Of a DNA stretch of 27,637 bases, positions 9,375-19,420 are shown one piece after another. Position 1 is the first letter of the stretch, and the number at the start of each line of letters is the position of its first letter. Under the pieces are notes generated by a model. That model worked only from the letters and a program-made list of their open reading frames with translations, was not told the origin of the DNA and ran no database searches. The stretch comes from Euprymna scolopes (lineage: Eukaryota; Mollusca; Cephalopoda; Sepiida; Sepiolidae). The DNA lies in the NCBI GenBank assembly GCA_024364805.1, contig CM044506.1, positions 45,534,425 to 45,562,061 on the forward strand, read 5' to 3'. Position numbers and translations under genes: made by a program.

Positions 9375-10150
9375 TTATAATTATATAGATTTCACCTGTT
9401 TAAATGTATGTATGTATGTAGGAGAGAAATTGCAACAGGAACTGAAGTGTACTGTATGTGGCAGATACTTTTTGTCAAAAGCTGGTTTTGTTAATCATAT
9501 GAAATCACACAAAGACATGGACGACAGTCTTATGAGGAGGCTTCTACAGCACACCTGACAACATTAAGTTATCATATATATGGTCCAATCTGCTAATCTA
9601 AAAGTGGCCTGACACGGCATTCGAGAATTCACAATATTATCATGCGATCACCTTTACAAGTTTTTATGCCACATTTGTGAACTTCCATGTAGGATTAAAG
9701 CTGGATTAAAGAGTCATCCACGTGCACACGGACGCAATAACACTTAAGAAAAGGATGGCAAACTTCTGCCAAGAAATAGCAATCATGTATGTATCTATGT
9801 ATGCCTGCCTAAAACATTCAACAGAGGCAACAGATTTTCACAAGATCAGTATCATTTTGAAGCTTGACACTTCGGACGACAAATATCAAAAAATTGGCCA
9901 AAAACATTAATTCCTTCACCCCCAATTGAGACATTTTCTACAGGGAGGGGTTGCTTTTTTCGCTGATATTTTCGAACGTCATCCCATCTTTTCGATTCCG
10001 GTTTGGCAATGGGCGCAACCGCAAACCTTTCATGTTCTTTTCCTCCTTCGCAGTACATGTTTGAGCCTGCCTGTCTACTACCACAATTTGTTTTCTGTTG
10101 CTCAACACACACCTCCTAACACCCGGGCAATGCTGGGCATCCAGTCTAGC
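9375..10150 (+). mobile_element. Helitron enclosing a zinc-finger fragment
   Basis: The head (ATAATTATATAGATTTCACC, then TGTATGTATGTATG) matches that at 6739. The core from 9780 matches the 6739 element segment by segment (CAGTATCATTTTGAAGCTTG, ATTGGCCAAAAACATTAATT, TTTCTACAGGGAGGG). The 3' end has ACCCGGGCAATGCTGGGCAT and CTAGC at 10146-10150, a CTAGT variant, followed by ATATTATA. Relative to the 6739 copy, about 360 bp carrying C2H2 coding remnants is inserted between two TGTATG-rich stretches. Confidence 0.72.
9421..9745 (+). pseudogene. C2H2 zinc-finger fragment, probably retroelement-derived, inside a Helitron
   Basis: Residues encoded at 9421-9557 include LKCTVCGRYFLSKAGFVNHM and then KSHKDMDD: a C-x2-C-x12-H-x3-H-type finger. 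After a stop, and at 9667-9735, a second finger-like unit appears: CHICELPCRIKAGLKSHPRA then HGR. Fingers with CxxCxRxxxSKAGLxxHxxxH consensus are, from memory, frequent at the C-terminus of LINE-type polyproteins in molluscs. A host transcription-factor exon is the alternative. It is too decayed to be functional. Confidence 0.6.
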
Positions 10151-10384
10151 ATATTATAAATGTGATATGAATGAAAAATACTGAGCCCAAATGTAAGAAG
10201 CAAAACATAAACAGATATCACACACCCGAACATTGATTAAATAAACAGTTTACGGCAATTCCACTCAGTGTTCTAAATTCTTACATCGGTTTGTAATGTA
10301 GGGAAAATCTTTTTACCCACAAAATGTTTTATAAAAAAACTTGTAAATATATAAGTGCATTCTACAAAAACTCAATCTTGGCTG

Positions 10385-10495
10385 GGATTAAATGATATAA
10401 CTCGTTTTATCATTATTAAAAATGAAAAAAAGCAATCCAAAGTTTGTTTTAAAAAATTTTATGGTCGCAATACAATAATATATCTCATTTTTATT

Positions 10496-10568
<73 letters not shown>

Positions 10569-10790
10569 ATAAAATTTTTAAAAATTTTCTTGTCGCAATA
10601 TAATAATATAACTTTTTTTTTTGCTTCTTTTTTTTTTTAATGATTTTAAAAACAAAGAAGCAATCGCAAGTTTGGTCTAAAAAGTTTTGTTGCGATATAA
10701 TAATATAACTCGTTTTTATCATTATATAAAAAAAATATATATATCAATACAGTTTGGTCTAAAAAGTTTTCTTGTGATATTTGTTTACAG
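10385..10790. repeat. AT-rich tandem array with a 66-A homopolymer
   Basis: A segment around GCAATATAATAATATAACTC, TTTTTATCATTAT, AAGCAATC and GTTTGGTCTAAAAAGTTTT recurs about four times with a ragged period near 100 bp. An uninterrupted run of 66 A occupies 10501-10566. Open frames here are poly-Lys or poly-Phe artefacts. Nothing else was seen between 10151 and 11432. Confidence 0.7.
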
Positions 10791-11430
10791 AACCAATATG
10801 TGCGAACTGCAAAGGTGATGGTTAAACTGGTGTTGAGGGAAAAGCCTCCTTTTTTTCGTTTCTTGGTAGTGAAGTCGATAAGAGTACTTATCCCCTACTT
10901 GGTCTGCTCTTTTTTTATTTTTATATACAGTCTATCATCATTTGCTGCACATGGCATACATAGTCAGACATAATCCAGAATCATTAGTACAAACGGTTTA
11001 TAGTTTACAGTACAACTATTTTAGTAAATGTAGTGACCTTATTTTATTCAGGTAAGCAAAATTATCATATGTCGCTACAATAACTTTACTGTTTCAATCT
11101 AAAAAAGATTTCATCAAGCAACAGAGCCCTCCATTCTTAAGGCCAGTTTCTTAATGAAAGTAAAAAATTTGGAAGGCATTTTTTTCCTTTTTATTAAAAT
11201 ATAATGCGCATAGTGCGATTGGGTTTACTAGAAGAAAAAGGGGGGGGGGAGAGGTGGTTTAATCAGCAGCCACCAGACGCAGTAAATTTCTGATAGCGAC
11301 CTATGGTAATTTTGTTTACCTAAATTGAATAAAATAATACTTTGCTCTTTTATTGAGCACTATCAATAACCTTGTTAAATTCAATGGTTTTTACTTTTGG
11401 ATATTTTGATCTAGAATAATAATATAATAC

Positions 11431-11432
<2 letters not shown>

Positions 11433-11492
<60 letters not shown>
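11433..11492. repeat. (TA)30 microsatellite
   Basis: Uninterrupted TA repeat, about 60 bp, followed by TACATACACACA. Confidence 0.97.
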
Positions 11493-11496
<4 letters not shown>

Positions 11497-11564
11497 CACA
11501 CACATACATACACAAAAAAAAAATACAAGACAAGGCTTTATCTGCATTATTGTAGATTCCACAG

Positions 11565-11720
11565 AAAACAATCTAAGAAAGTCTGGTGATGAGATACTGC
11601 TGAAGTGCTCTGGGCTAGTGATAATAATGGTTTGGCTCCAAAACCATGCCTGGACTTAGAGTCATCATCTGACGAAAGCTTTGTTGGAAGCAATGCTGCT
11701 GTAAAAGCAAGGTATTGCAT
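11565..11720. other. exon-like island of normal base composition, unassigned
   Basis: This stretch is noticeably less AT-rich than its surroundings. It is open on both strands: + reads SDNNGLAPKPCLDLESSSDE, and minus, after a good acceptor (TTGCTTTTACAG), reads AALLPTKLSSDDDSKSRHGF. Neither matches a family I know. It could be an exon of the minus-strand gene suggested at 5.6-6.2 kb, or a repeat remnant. 11721-12477 contains a 28-A tract (12045-12072) and nothing else supportable. Confidence 0.2.
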
Positions 11721-12477
11721 AAACATAATATATATTGTCAAGTGATTCCTATGAATGCTAAACAGCAAACACCTTAAATTGCTGTTTTTCTTTCTCCACT
11801 TTGGTGAGATTCCTTTCTTTATCAAGTCAATTTTTGCAGAAACATGTGAACTCAAAATATTTTCCAACCAATAAAAATCGTCTCAAAACCAACGAAGTAA
11901 CACATCTATGTGAACATATTAGGCAGTACTCACTTAAAAATTCCTATAAGAACAAAATAAAATCAAATTTGTTTTTTCTAAACTTCAGACGACTGCACCT
12001 GAAGGCTGAACAGCACCCCTTCATCCTCTTTGGGCCAAGTTGTCAAAAAAAAAAAAAAAAAAAAAAAAAAAAGAAAATGACTTAACTTACATCTATACAC
12101 ACATTAAAAACAACAAGGTAAACCAGTGCACATACATACACAGTGCCACGCTGCCAAATACTCGTATACCTATATTACTTATTCATGCATATTATTCACT
12201 CAATGAACATATTAACGTACACATTTCTAAGCTTTGTGACTATTTACTGGCCTTTCTTTACCAAATACGCGTCGTCTCTATGAAGATTTTCATTACTGAA
12301 AATAACTTTTATATTCTTATTTCTTGTATAAAAACGTTTTGTTATAAAATTTCGTTTTTCTCAATTTTTATGCTTACAAACATCAGTTTATGTTTTAGGT
12401 AGCACTTGCAACTTTGTGACCCTTCTATTCTTTCAATGTTTCATTTAATTTTCATTTTATATGCATATATATATATA

Positions 12478-12823
12478 AGTTTCCTTCTCCTAGATGAAGG
12501 TCTTAATGAAGACTGGAAGTGCATATCTGCCAGTGAATACCAACCTGGAAATGCCTACGACATGGCGCGGTACATACACTAGCACCTAACCTTCCTAAAT
12601 GGTCACCTATATATATATCAATCACGCTGACACACCAGTTCTTGCCAGATCACCAAAGTTAAGCAATGTTGAGCCTGACCAATACCAGATGGGTGACCAT
12701 TTGGGAAGGTTAGGCACTAGTGTATGTACCGTGGCGAGTTGTAGACATTTCCAGGTTGGTATCTGGGGGCGCATTAATTCACTCCCAGTCTTCGTTAAGA
12801 CATTCATCTAAGAGAAGGAAACT
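12478..12823. mobile_element. foldback element with 5S rRNA-derived core
   Basis: Two arms of about 130 nt, 12478-12607 and 12692-12823, are inverted copies. The left begins AGTTTCCTTCTCCTAGATGA and the right, reverse-complemented, AGTTTCCTTCTCTTAGATGA. Both contain ACCAACCTGGAAATG and GGTACATACACTAG. The innermost part of each arm is the 3' part of a 5S-like gene; only the right copy keeps the whole 5S-like head (12623-12726). The structure is thus two copies head to head, the left truncated. A 5S-derived SINE (SINE3 class) is the likely parent; a foldback DNA transposon is the alternative. Confidence 0.72.
12623..12726 (+). pseudogene. 5S rRNA-derived sequence
   Basis: It aligns with animal 5S rRNA from CACGCTGA near its start through the internal promoter: AAAGTTAAGCAATGTTGAGC (box A region), GATGGGTGACC (box C) and the closing TTGGGAAGGTTAGGCACTAG. 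Most differences from a standard 5S are CpG-to-TpG or CpA changes. Helix I is not preserved, so it is not a working rRNA gene, although the pol III internal promoter boxes are recognisable. Confidence 0.75.
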
Positions 12824-13989
12824 TTCACATTAAATCCTGCGGTCTACGGTATACTCTGTCCTGTGGCAGTTATCTGCACCAGCGGAGGTTAGCAGTAATA
12901 TCAAAAAGTGTGGATGGTTCTACACATAGCCTTCACCACTATAAACAAATCATCTGTAGAGATTTCCAACCAACTTAGTTATTGTGACGGAACCTCATAC
13001 ATTGAAATCGACGGAAGAATCCATTTTTATATATATATTTTTCTTCTTTCGCTAAAAACATAATTTTTATACACAATTCATATTAAATGTCGATGTTGGT
13101 GTGATTCTTGGCCATACTGCTGTTGCAAAATGGCCCCAAGGCCAGGGACTACACTATATATATATATATATATATATATTCAAAGATTTAGACATTAAGA
13201 TCATGTACAAGTTAAAATCAATGTAGTATCATGTGATATTAGGAGAAAAAGACTAGTTTATATTCAGAATCCCCTTATTTAATATAAAGAAAAAAGAAAT
13301 TTGTATCATATTTCAAAAATCACTTAAATTGATCAAGAAGCTTTATTTTCAAGCGATTAATGGGAATTTGTAGGCATCACAACAAATCTAGCAAATTTGG
13401 ACACAGTTATCTCCATTTTGTTTCTTAAAATTATTTCCAAGATGGCAGGCAGAACAGTCACTTCTCAGAGACTCATAAAATTGTTTTCTTATTTAAAAAT
13501 AAAAATACTTGTACATGATTTTAAAAATATATTTTCATTTCCGTGATACGTATGTTATACAAATTTTTTTTATTAGTTTTGTTTTCTAAGCCAAAAGACA
13601 TTTTAAAACATTTGTCTTGAGCGATACAAAATAATAAAAATCTGGCTTCAGACATACGTTTTCAGTCTTGTAAGGATTGGATTTTGTTAAAATGGTGAAC
13701 ATCCTAACATATTTGCACATTTTAAGCATTTTATTTTTTAAGAGTACATGTGCAATACTAAATAGATTTTAACTCAAAATGGTTTCTCATCCAATAATGT
13801 AGACCAATTTTTATCGCCTATACACAATTTTTATCGAAATTCCATTTAAACCGTCAATTTATCTTAAAAACAAACAAAAAATTCACATAACTAATATCCT
13901 TTAAAAAAGATGTAACGCAAGTCCAAATTGGGTGGGGGAGGGATGAGAGTTGTGTGCCATCCTTTTTGTCTATTCTCTAAACTCATTTC
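12824..13989. other. no gene seen
   Basis: AT-rich DNA with a short TA tract at 13154-13180. The part up to about 13020 may be the body of the 5S-derived element, since base composition stays similar. Nothing coding was found. Confidence 0.4.
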
Positions 13990-14535
13990 GGTTAAGTCCA
14001 AAAATACAGTATTCAAAGTTAAGATGCTGGAAGTGAACCATTTACCTAAATCTGGAACAGAAGTCACTAAGCATGAAACAAAATTAAGTTTCTGGTGATA
14101 ATACAAGAAATGTTAATAAAAAAAAATTTCATACATTATTTGACAAAATTCTATGATAAAACTTGTGAAAAACAAATATATTATTTCAAAAAGACACCAT
14201 TTATAGAAATGTAAATAATTTTTTTTGTGTGTTAACAAGTGTTAGGAAAAAAAACAAAAAAACTATTTATAGAAATGTAAATAATAAATTTTTTTTTTGT
14301 GTTAACAAGTGTTAGGAAAAATAAAAAAAACTATTTATAGAAATGTAAAAACTAATAGTTTATTATTTTTTTATTGTTTCATGATAACACAGGAAATGTA
14401 AAAACATTTTTCTTAATGAATTATTTTTATATGGATTTTGTATTTTGTTTCACGTTTACTGACTTTCGTTCCATATTTAGGTAAACAGAATCCATTTCTG
14501 GGATCTTAACTTTGAGTACTGAATTTTTGGACTTA
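13990..14535. mobile_element. foldback element with inverted arms
   Basis: Left arm (about 13993-14090) and right arm (about 14440-14535) are inverted and roughly 80% alike by eye. GTTAAGTCCAAAAATACAGT pairs with the reverse complement GTTAAGTCCAAAAATTCAGT, and TTTACCTAAATCTGGAACAG with TTTACCTAAATATGGAACGA. The loop carries a tandem repeat. The open frame on the minus strand of the left arm (13891-14106) is not recognisable. Confidence 0.55.
14196..14350. repeat. tandem repeat, period about 67 bp, about 2.3 copies
   Basis: TTTATAGAAATGTAAATAAT followed by T-rich sequence and GTGTTAACAAGTGTTAGG recurs starting at 14200, 14266 and 14334. It lies in the loop of the foldback element. Confidence 0.85.
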
Positions 14536-14785
14536 ACTCTAGTTTCATCATACTCATTCTGAGCAATCCTACTTAATATTATCCCCGGTGTTTAGATGTT
14601 TTGGCACTTGCGCATTTCTGTTATTTGGACATTTTTTGTATTCATTTTTAAAGAACTCTTTTCAAAACAAGGGGAGACAAATCAAGAAAACTAAACTTTT
14701 CAAAAAAGATTTCTCTGAAAATGGATGTAAATACATAAAGTATGTGCGGCATCTGTTTTTAAATTTTGAAGCAGAAAAACTTATT

Positions 14786-15230
14786 TGAGAGTTACCACTT
14801 ATCAAGGCCACTCGAGGATAAAGGTTAATGAATGTAAGGTGGTATTATAGTAATCGTTAATGATGTAAATTGGGTCAAGTTTGATTATTTATTGGGGCAG
14901 TTCAACAAGAACTTGTTTGCATTGGTTTTGAAGGCTACTATGTTGTATTCAACCGGGAAGCAGGCCAGCATAACAATATTCCACAGGCAGGCAGTTCTGG
15001 CAAAGAAGCTTTGTTCATAGAATTTGTGCTCAGATTTAGACGCAGATAGAGAGTGAGAGAAATCTTATATATTGGTTGTAGTTAATCGAGTGTTTTTTTG
15101 TGAAAGTTTGGCAAGGGGGGTATAAATTGGAGTTCGGTCGAGCACTTGTCATGAAAATAATGATAGAGCAGAGACAGGCTCGCAACGTCTCTTTTGTAAG
15201 AAAGAGGTTGCAGGGAAGAGAAAAAGGTTA
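14786..15230 (-). pseudogene. CR1-like LINE ORF2 C-terminus and 3' UTR
   Basis: Minus-strand reading from about 15225 gives SLQPLSYKRDVASLSLLYHY, HDKCSTELQFIPPLPNFHKK, a stop and frame slip, then SKSEHKFYEQSFFARTACLW, CFPVEYNIVAFKTNANKFLL and NCPNK with the stop at 14885-14887. This is the typical end of CR1-type ORF2 (RRDVASLSLFYRYxHGKCSxEL ... SFFPRTAxLWN). The following 14786-14884 is its 3' UTR. The piece is broken and 5'-truncated. 15231-15696 between this and the next element shows nothing recognisable. Confidence 0.85.
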
Positions 15231-15709
15231 AACTATCAATATTTTAGTCTCTAAGACTGTTCCTCCCACCGACACATATCTACAAAGAAGAAATATATTA
15301 CACAAGTAAAAAAAATGGATTCAAATTGGAAATGTTTGGGAAGAAGATGACCAAAGTTCGTTTATGTTGGGAAACGGAGTTTTAATTGAATAAATGTTGG
15401 GATAATTAATGTTTTGTGTTATTGTATTATTTTAGTTTATTTATATTATTTTTTTTTACAGAAAAGTTAGGCGAAACTTTGACATTTTTGAATAGGACCT
15501 TCTGGATTTGTCTCCTTTTGTTTTAAAAGGAGCCCTTCAATAATGAAAGCAAAAAAAATGTTCAAAATACACAAGTGTGAACTTTTTTAATTTACAAAAA
15601 TACACATGTACAATTTGATTGACTGGTTACTAAGAAACTAATAATTTTTCAGTAAAAAGGAAATTCAAAATAAAAATTTTAAGTGTTATCTAAATATCTA
15701 TAAGAGTGA

Positions 15710-15748
<39 letters not shown>

Positions 15749-15861
15749 TACGTACATTTCACTACTACATAACTGTTAATTTTCAGTCTAGAAACTCGAG
15801 ATTTGACATAAGGGGTATTGAGATTTGAAAAATCTTTTTAATGACTTATCACCTGAATTCT

Positions 15862-16227
15862 TAAATACAGGGCATACTGATGAGGTTTTCCATGTGTTGG
15901 AAAGCATTTCTTCTTAAGGCAACGCTTAAACAGTTTTGAAAGTATGGGGGCAAGTTCTAGTCAAAGCTTTTTCAACACTTTAATTGGAATACCGTCTGGG
16001 CCAGTTGCTTTACTGGAATCAAGGTTCTTGATTAGTTTGGCGACCTCATGCACAGATATTTGTATGTTTGATAGTGTGTTGTCTGTTGTAGGAGGAAATA
16101 CAGGGAGTTGATGACCTTGATTGCAGAGGGTAGAGTTAGCTGCAAAGTTCTTTGCAAATAGTTTGGCCTTGTCTGATGCGGATGAGATGACCTCATGCCC
16201 ATTGATGATGGTTGGGATAGAACGCAC
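15862..16227 (-). pseudogene. CR1-like LINE reverse-transcriptase N-terminal fragment
   Basis: Minus-strand reading: RSIPTIINGHEVISSASDKA, KLFAKNFAANSTL, then ISVHEVAKLIKNLDSSKATG and PDGIPIKVLKKL. The last is the start of the RT domain (LDxSKAxGPDGIP). After a stop it continues LELAPILSKLFKRCLKKKCF and, one frame over, TWKTSSVCPVFK, where it breaks off at about 15862. It belongs to the same kind of element as 64-1031 and 14786-15230. Confidence 0.88.
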
Positions 16228-16228
16228 G

Positions 16229-16800
16229 CACTGCGGTCTCTACCAAATTACTCAGCCAATTTCTGATCTAAACATTTGAAATTTTACATAAAGGGTATTC
16301 AGAGATAGAGGAAGTTTTTTTTTTAATCGGTTTGGGTCGAAAATTTGAGCTCCCAAGGAGTCAAAGTTCAAAAGATTTGACTGTTGTGGTGTCTAGTAAA
16401 CTACTCAGCCAATTTTGGGTCTAAACATTTAAAATTTATACATAATGGGTATTCAGACATGCAAGCATTTTAATCAGTTTTGGGGCGAAAATTTGGCTGC
16501 CAAAAGGTCAAAGTTGAAAGAGTTGACCTTTGCAGATTCTACCAAATTCCTCCGCCAATTTTGGGTCTAAATACTTGAAATTTTAGATGTAGGTAACTTG
16601 AACATGGGTAAAACTTTATTTTGATTTGAGACCAAAATAATAAATGTTAAGGGGTCAAAATTGGGGTTGAAGTTATAAAAAAACTCCCACTGCGGTCTCT
16701 ATGAAATTACTCAGACAATTTTTGGTGTAATCATTTGAAATCTTACAGAAAGTGTATTCACACGTAGGCCAAGTTATGAACAGTACATAGGGCCCAAGCA
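16229..16800. repeat. tandem repeat, four diverged units of about 150 bp
   Basis: The phrase ACTCAGCCAATTTTGGGTCT or a variant recurs at about 16249, 16402, 16548 and 16708. Each is followed by ATTTGAAATTTTACAT and, except in one unit, GGGTATTCAGACAT. Most units end with a GGTCAAAGTT-like segment. Intervals are about 153, 146 and 160 bp. The same unit occurs singly at 15760-15850 and, inverted, at 1850-1990. Confidence 0.85.
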
Positions 16801-16822
16801 AAGCCAGGCTGAACTGCTAGTG

Positions 16823-17194
16823 ATTAATAAAACCCTCCTACATTTATCAAATGAACTGCTCACTGTTTTCCGGGTTTATCAACAACTGAAAACAAACAAG
16901 GCAGAGTGGGTATTCTTATTAGACTGGCGACCTTTGCATTTATCCAAAATTCTACCCGGTCATGGCTGATGGAATAAGAACAATGTAACACCCATGGGAG
17001 GAGAGGGGCATGAACATTCAGTTTAAGATTTAAGTTTTCAAGTTAGAAAAGATTCATCCTAAAGGAGATCGGAGGTGTGAAAAATTCCATATACATTCAC
17101 CATCTTTCTTGTTTAGGCAGTTATGGTGGTCGACCGTCATTGGTTAATTTTGAGTGAGTCAGGTGATTTGCTTGGCGCGCTTTTTTTGTAACAT
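16823..17194. other. no gene seen
   Basis: Ordinary-looking DNA between the Helitron end and the next repeat candidate. A short GC-rich palindromic GGCGCGC occurs near 17174. No coding or RNA feature is supportable. Confidence 0.4.
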
Positions 17195-17830
17195 GCTTTT
17201 ATTTTTCAGTCCACGCAAGAACTCTGCAAAGGGATGAACTCCAAATCAGCGGCTCCCATACGAGAAGGGAGCTATGTCAATTCCTTCATGTTTTATCACC
17301 GAACTGTTGGTGAACAAAGGATCACATCTCTACAAGCAGAGACACTTTTATAATGCTGAAATTATCCTAATTACAGGATGACGTTAATGAACATTTCTTC
17401 ACGTTTTATTTACCAAATATTGGATCTTATCTCAATTCAACTAGAGTCCAAAGTGACTCGCATTATACCTAATTACAGGCGCCAACATTCCTGCTGAGTC
17501 CACCATGAACATACATGGATCCTTTCGAGGAACAACGAACTACCACTACATAAATAGGAGTTCATACTACTGGCTCTATGCAATAGAGGCAAAACTGGCC
17601 ACCGTTTTGCAAATGGACAAGACCAGAACCAGTAAACTTTCATTGCTGTTACTTTTGAATAAATTTTGAGTTTGAAAGGTATGGCTTTTGTATTTGTGGA
17701 TTCTTTTGCCTCTGCAGGGAGTAAATTGAGATGTGAGAAATAATTTCTTACAGAGATTACATCGGCCTAAACGCCGTAAATATAACAACCAAGATGAGAA
17801 TAGTAGCATGAATAATACAAATGAATGTTT
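17195..17830. repeat. unclassified interspersed-repeat candidate
   Basis: A polypyrimidine-AG at about 17195-17208 (TTTTATTTTTCAG) is followed on the + strand by 46 open codons (STQELCKGMNSKSAAPIREG, ending ITSLQAETLL). Downstream, CCTAATTACAGG occurs twice (17367 and 17468), and a second + frame from 17504 reads MNIHGSFRGTTNYHYINRSS and ends LLLLLNKF. The minus strand is also open at 17576-17809. The composition differs from the AT-rich flanks, suggesting an inserted element, but I recognise no family. Confidence 0.3.
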
Positions 17831-17954
17831 TTTTTTTTTTTAGTTTAATTTTACGTTTTGAAATGAAATTCCGGGACAATTTATAAATTGTAAAAAATCA
17901 ACAAAAATCTTCTGGGCAGTTTAGCCAACAAAACGAAAGAATGGTAATAAATAA

Positions 17955-19420
17955 ATATATATATATATAAATTCATATTTCTGTCTGTTTGTTTATTTGT
18001 TTGCTTGTTCACAATTTGATTAACGCTTCCTTACTTTACTCTCTCATTTATTACTATATACAGTATGATTCTTGCAAACTAGATACAATAAAGAGATCAT
18101 CTCATTTGCATATTACATTAAGAAAAATCGATTTTATTAAGTAGCGGTATCTTAGTTATGTTTCTAGCGAGAGAATTCTTATAAGTGTTCTATTAAAAAC
18201 CATTATTTAATAAATTTAAAACAATTATATTGATAACATATTTAATTAAAAATTTATTTGGAATTATTATTCCAACATAGATTTATATATAAAAAAAAAA
18301 CAAAAAACGATGTTTTAGAGCTATTTGCCCCTTCAGAACATAAACAAACAAAAAAAAACCTATCACCAAATAAAATAATTTGGTAATCTCAAATTTCTAG
18401 CTTGAAAAAAATAATTCTGAGTAGATAGAAAAATGTTTAGCTTTTATTGTTTTTTAAATATTAAAAAAAACAAACAAACAAAAGAAACACTTGAAAAACT
18501 GAAGAAAAGATTTCATTTGTTTGTTTTTATTATTCTATGAACGGCTATACAGAAATTGGTAGTTTTTTTACGATGTGACCCACCTAAAAAAATAAAGATC
18601 TACTTCTTTTGGCCTAATACGTTTAAATAGCCTTTAAATAATATGAAAGAAATTTTGAAAAGAAAAAAAATTAACATTTTAGAGTGGGGATCACTTTTCC
18701 ATATTAATTTAACATAAAATGAGAATCCACTTTTTGGTCACAAAGCGTTCAACGAAACATGTCACTTCTAGCATTTTTTCAAGTTTGACGATCGAGAGGG
18801 AGGGGACAAAACACAATACAATTTGTTTTTTGTTGGTGATGGAGGGCGGGAATTACATTTAAAACATTAAATAACGATAAATTTAATTAATTTTTATGAG
18901 ACCACTTTGTACTTTCACCTAACAATTTCATAAACAAAACGAACCCCAAAATATGACAAATTATATTTGGGGGGGGGGGGGATTACAATGACGAAAAATT
19001 TCATTTAATTGTTTTTGGAATTAATTTTTGGTAGATCTTCATTTTTTTTAGGGCTAATTTGGCTAATTTTTTTTTTTTTTTTTTGATCGCACGGGCATTC
19101 AGTGCTATTTTTATTGAAACAAAGTTGTAATGATTTATTTTTATTTATTTGGTGTGTGTGTGTGGGGGGGGGGAGTTTTCTTTCCAGTGCTCAATATACG
19201 GAGAATAGTTTCTTCTCTATCCTTTCTGCTGAAATATCTGGTAGTGGTGGAAAGCGTATTACACTTCTTTTTTGGGGCGATTACATTTTCATGTTTTTAT
19301 CAGTTCTTTTATTTTTGGAATTGTCGTGGGGGTTGCCCATGATGAAAATGATTAATATAGCAAGTGTGTCCCAAATGGAACTTCATGTCAACCCAGGAAA
19401 CGCCAGGTACCCATACTAGT
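17955..19420 (+). mobile_element. Helitron, 3' end clear, 5' end probable
   Basis: The 3' end has ACCCAGGAAACGCCAGGTAC (a decayed ACCCGGGCAACGCCGGGT hairpin), then CCATA and CTAGT at 19416-19420 followed by ATATTATA. The same three-prime flank occurs after the Helitron ending at 10150. The probable head is AAATTCATATTTCTGTCTG at about 17968, on a TA tract. The 1.4-kb inside is AT-rich with G runs (18969-18980, 19163-19173) and no recognisable coding; the open frames at 19102-19419 look spurious. Confidence 0.6.

Larger units (their letters stand above)
15697..16822 (+). mobile_element. Helitron with internal minisatellite and LINE fragment
   Basis: It starts TCTATAAGAGTGAAAG, then a (GT)17 tract at 15712-15745, and ends with a decayed hairpin (GCCCAAGCAAAGCCAGGC), TGAACTG and CTAGT at 16818-16822. 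The decay is what CpG deamination of GCCCGGGCAAAGCCGGGC would give. Between the ends lie one diverged repeat unit (15760-15850), a CR1 RT fragment, and four tandem units. No Rep/helicase is present, so it is non-autonomous. Confidence 0.72.

Noticed and set aside
10355-10722. Open frames rich in Lys or Phe on both strands
   Set aside because: Translations of the homopolymer and AT-rich array.
11350-11571. Open frame with a (YI)n stretch
   Set aside because: Translation of the TA microsatellite; the same applies at 21854-22187.
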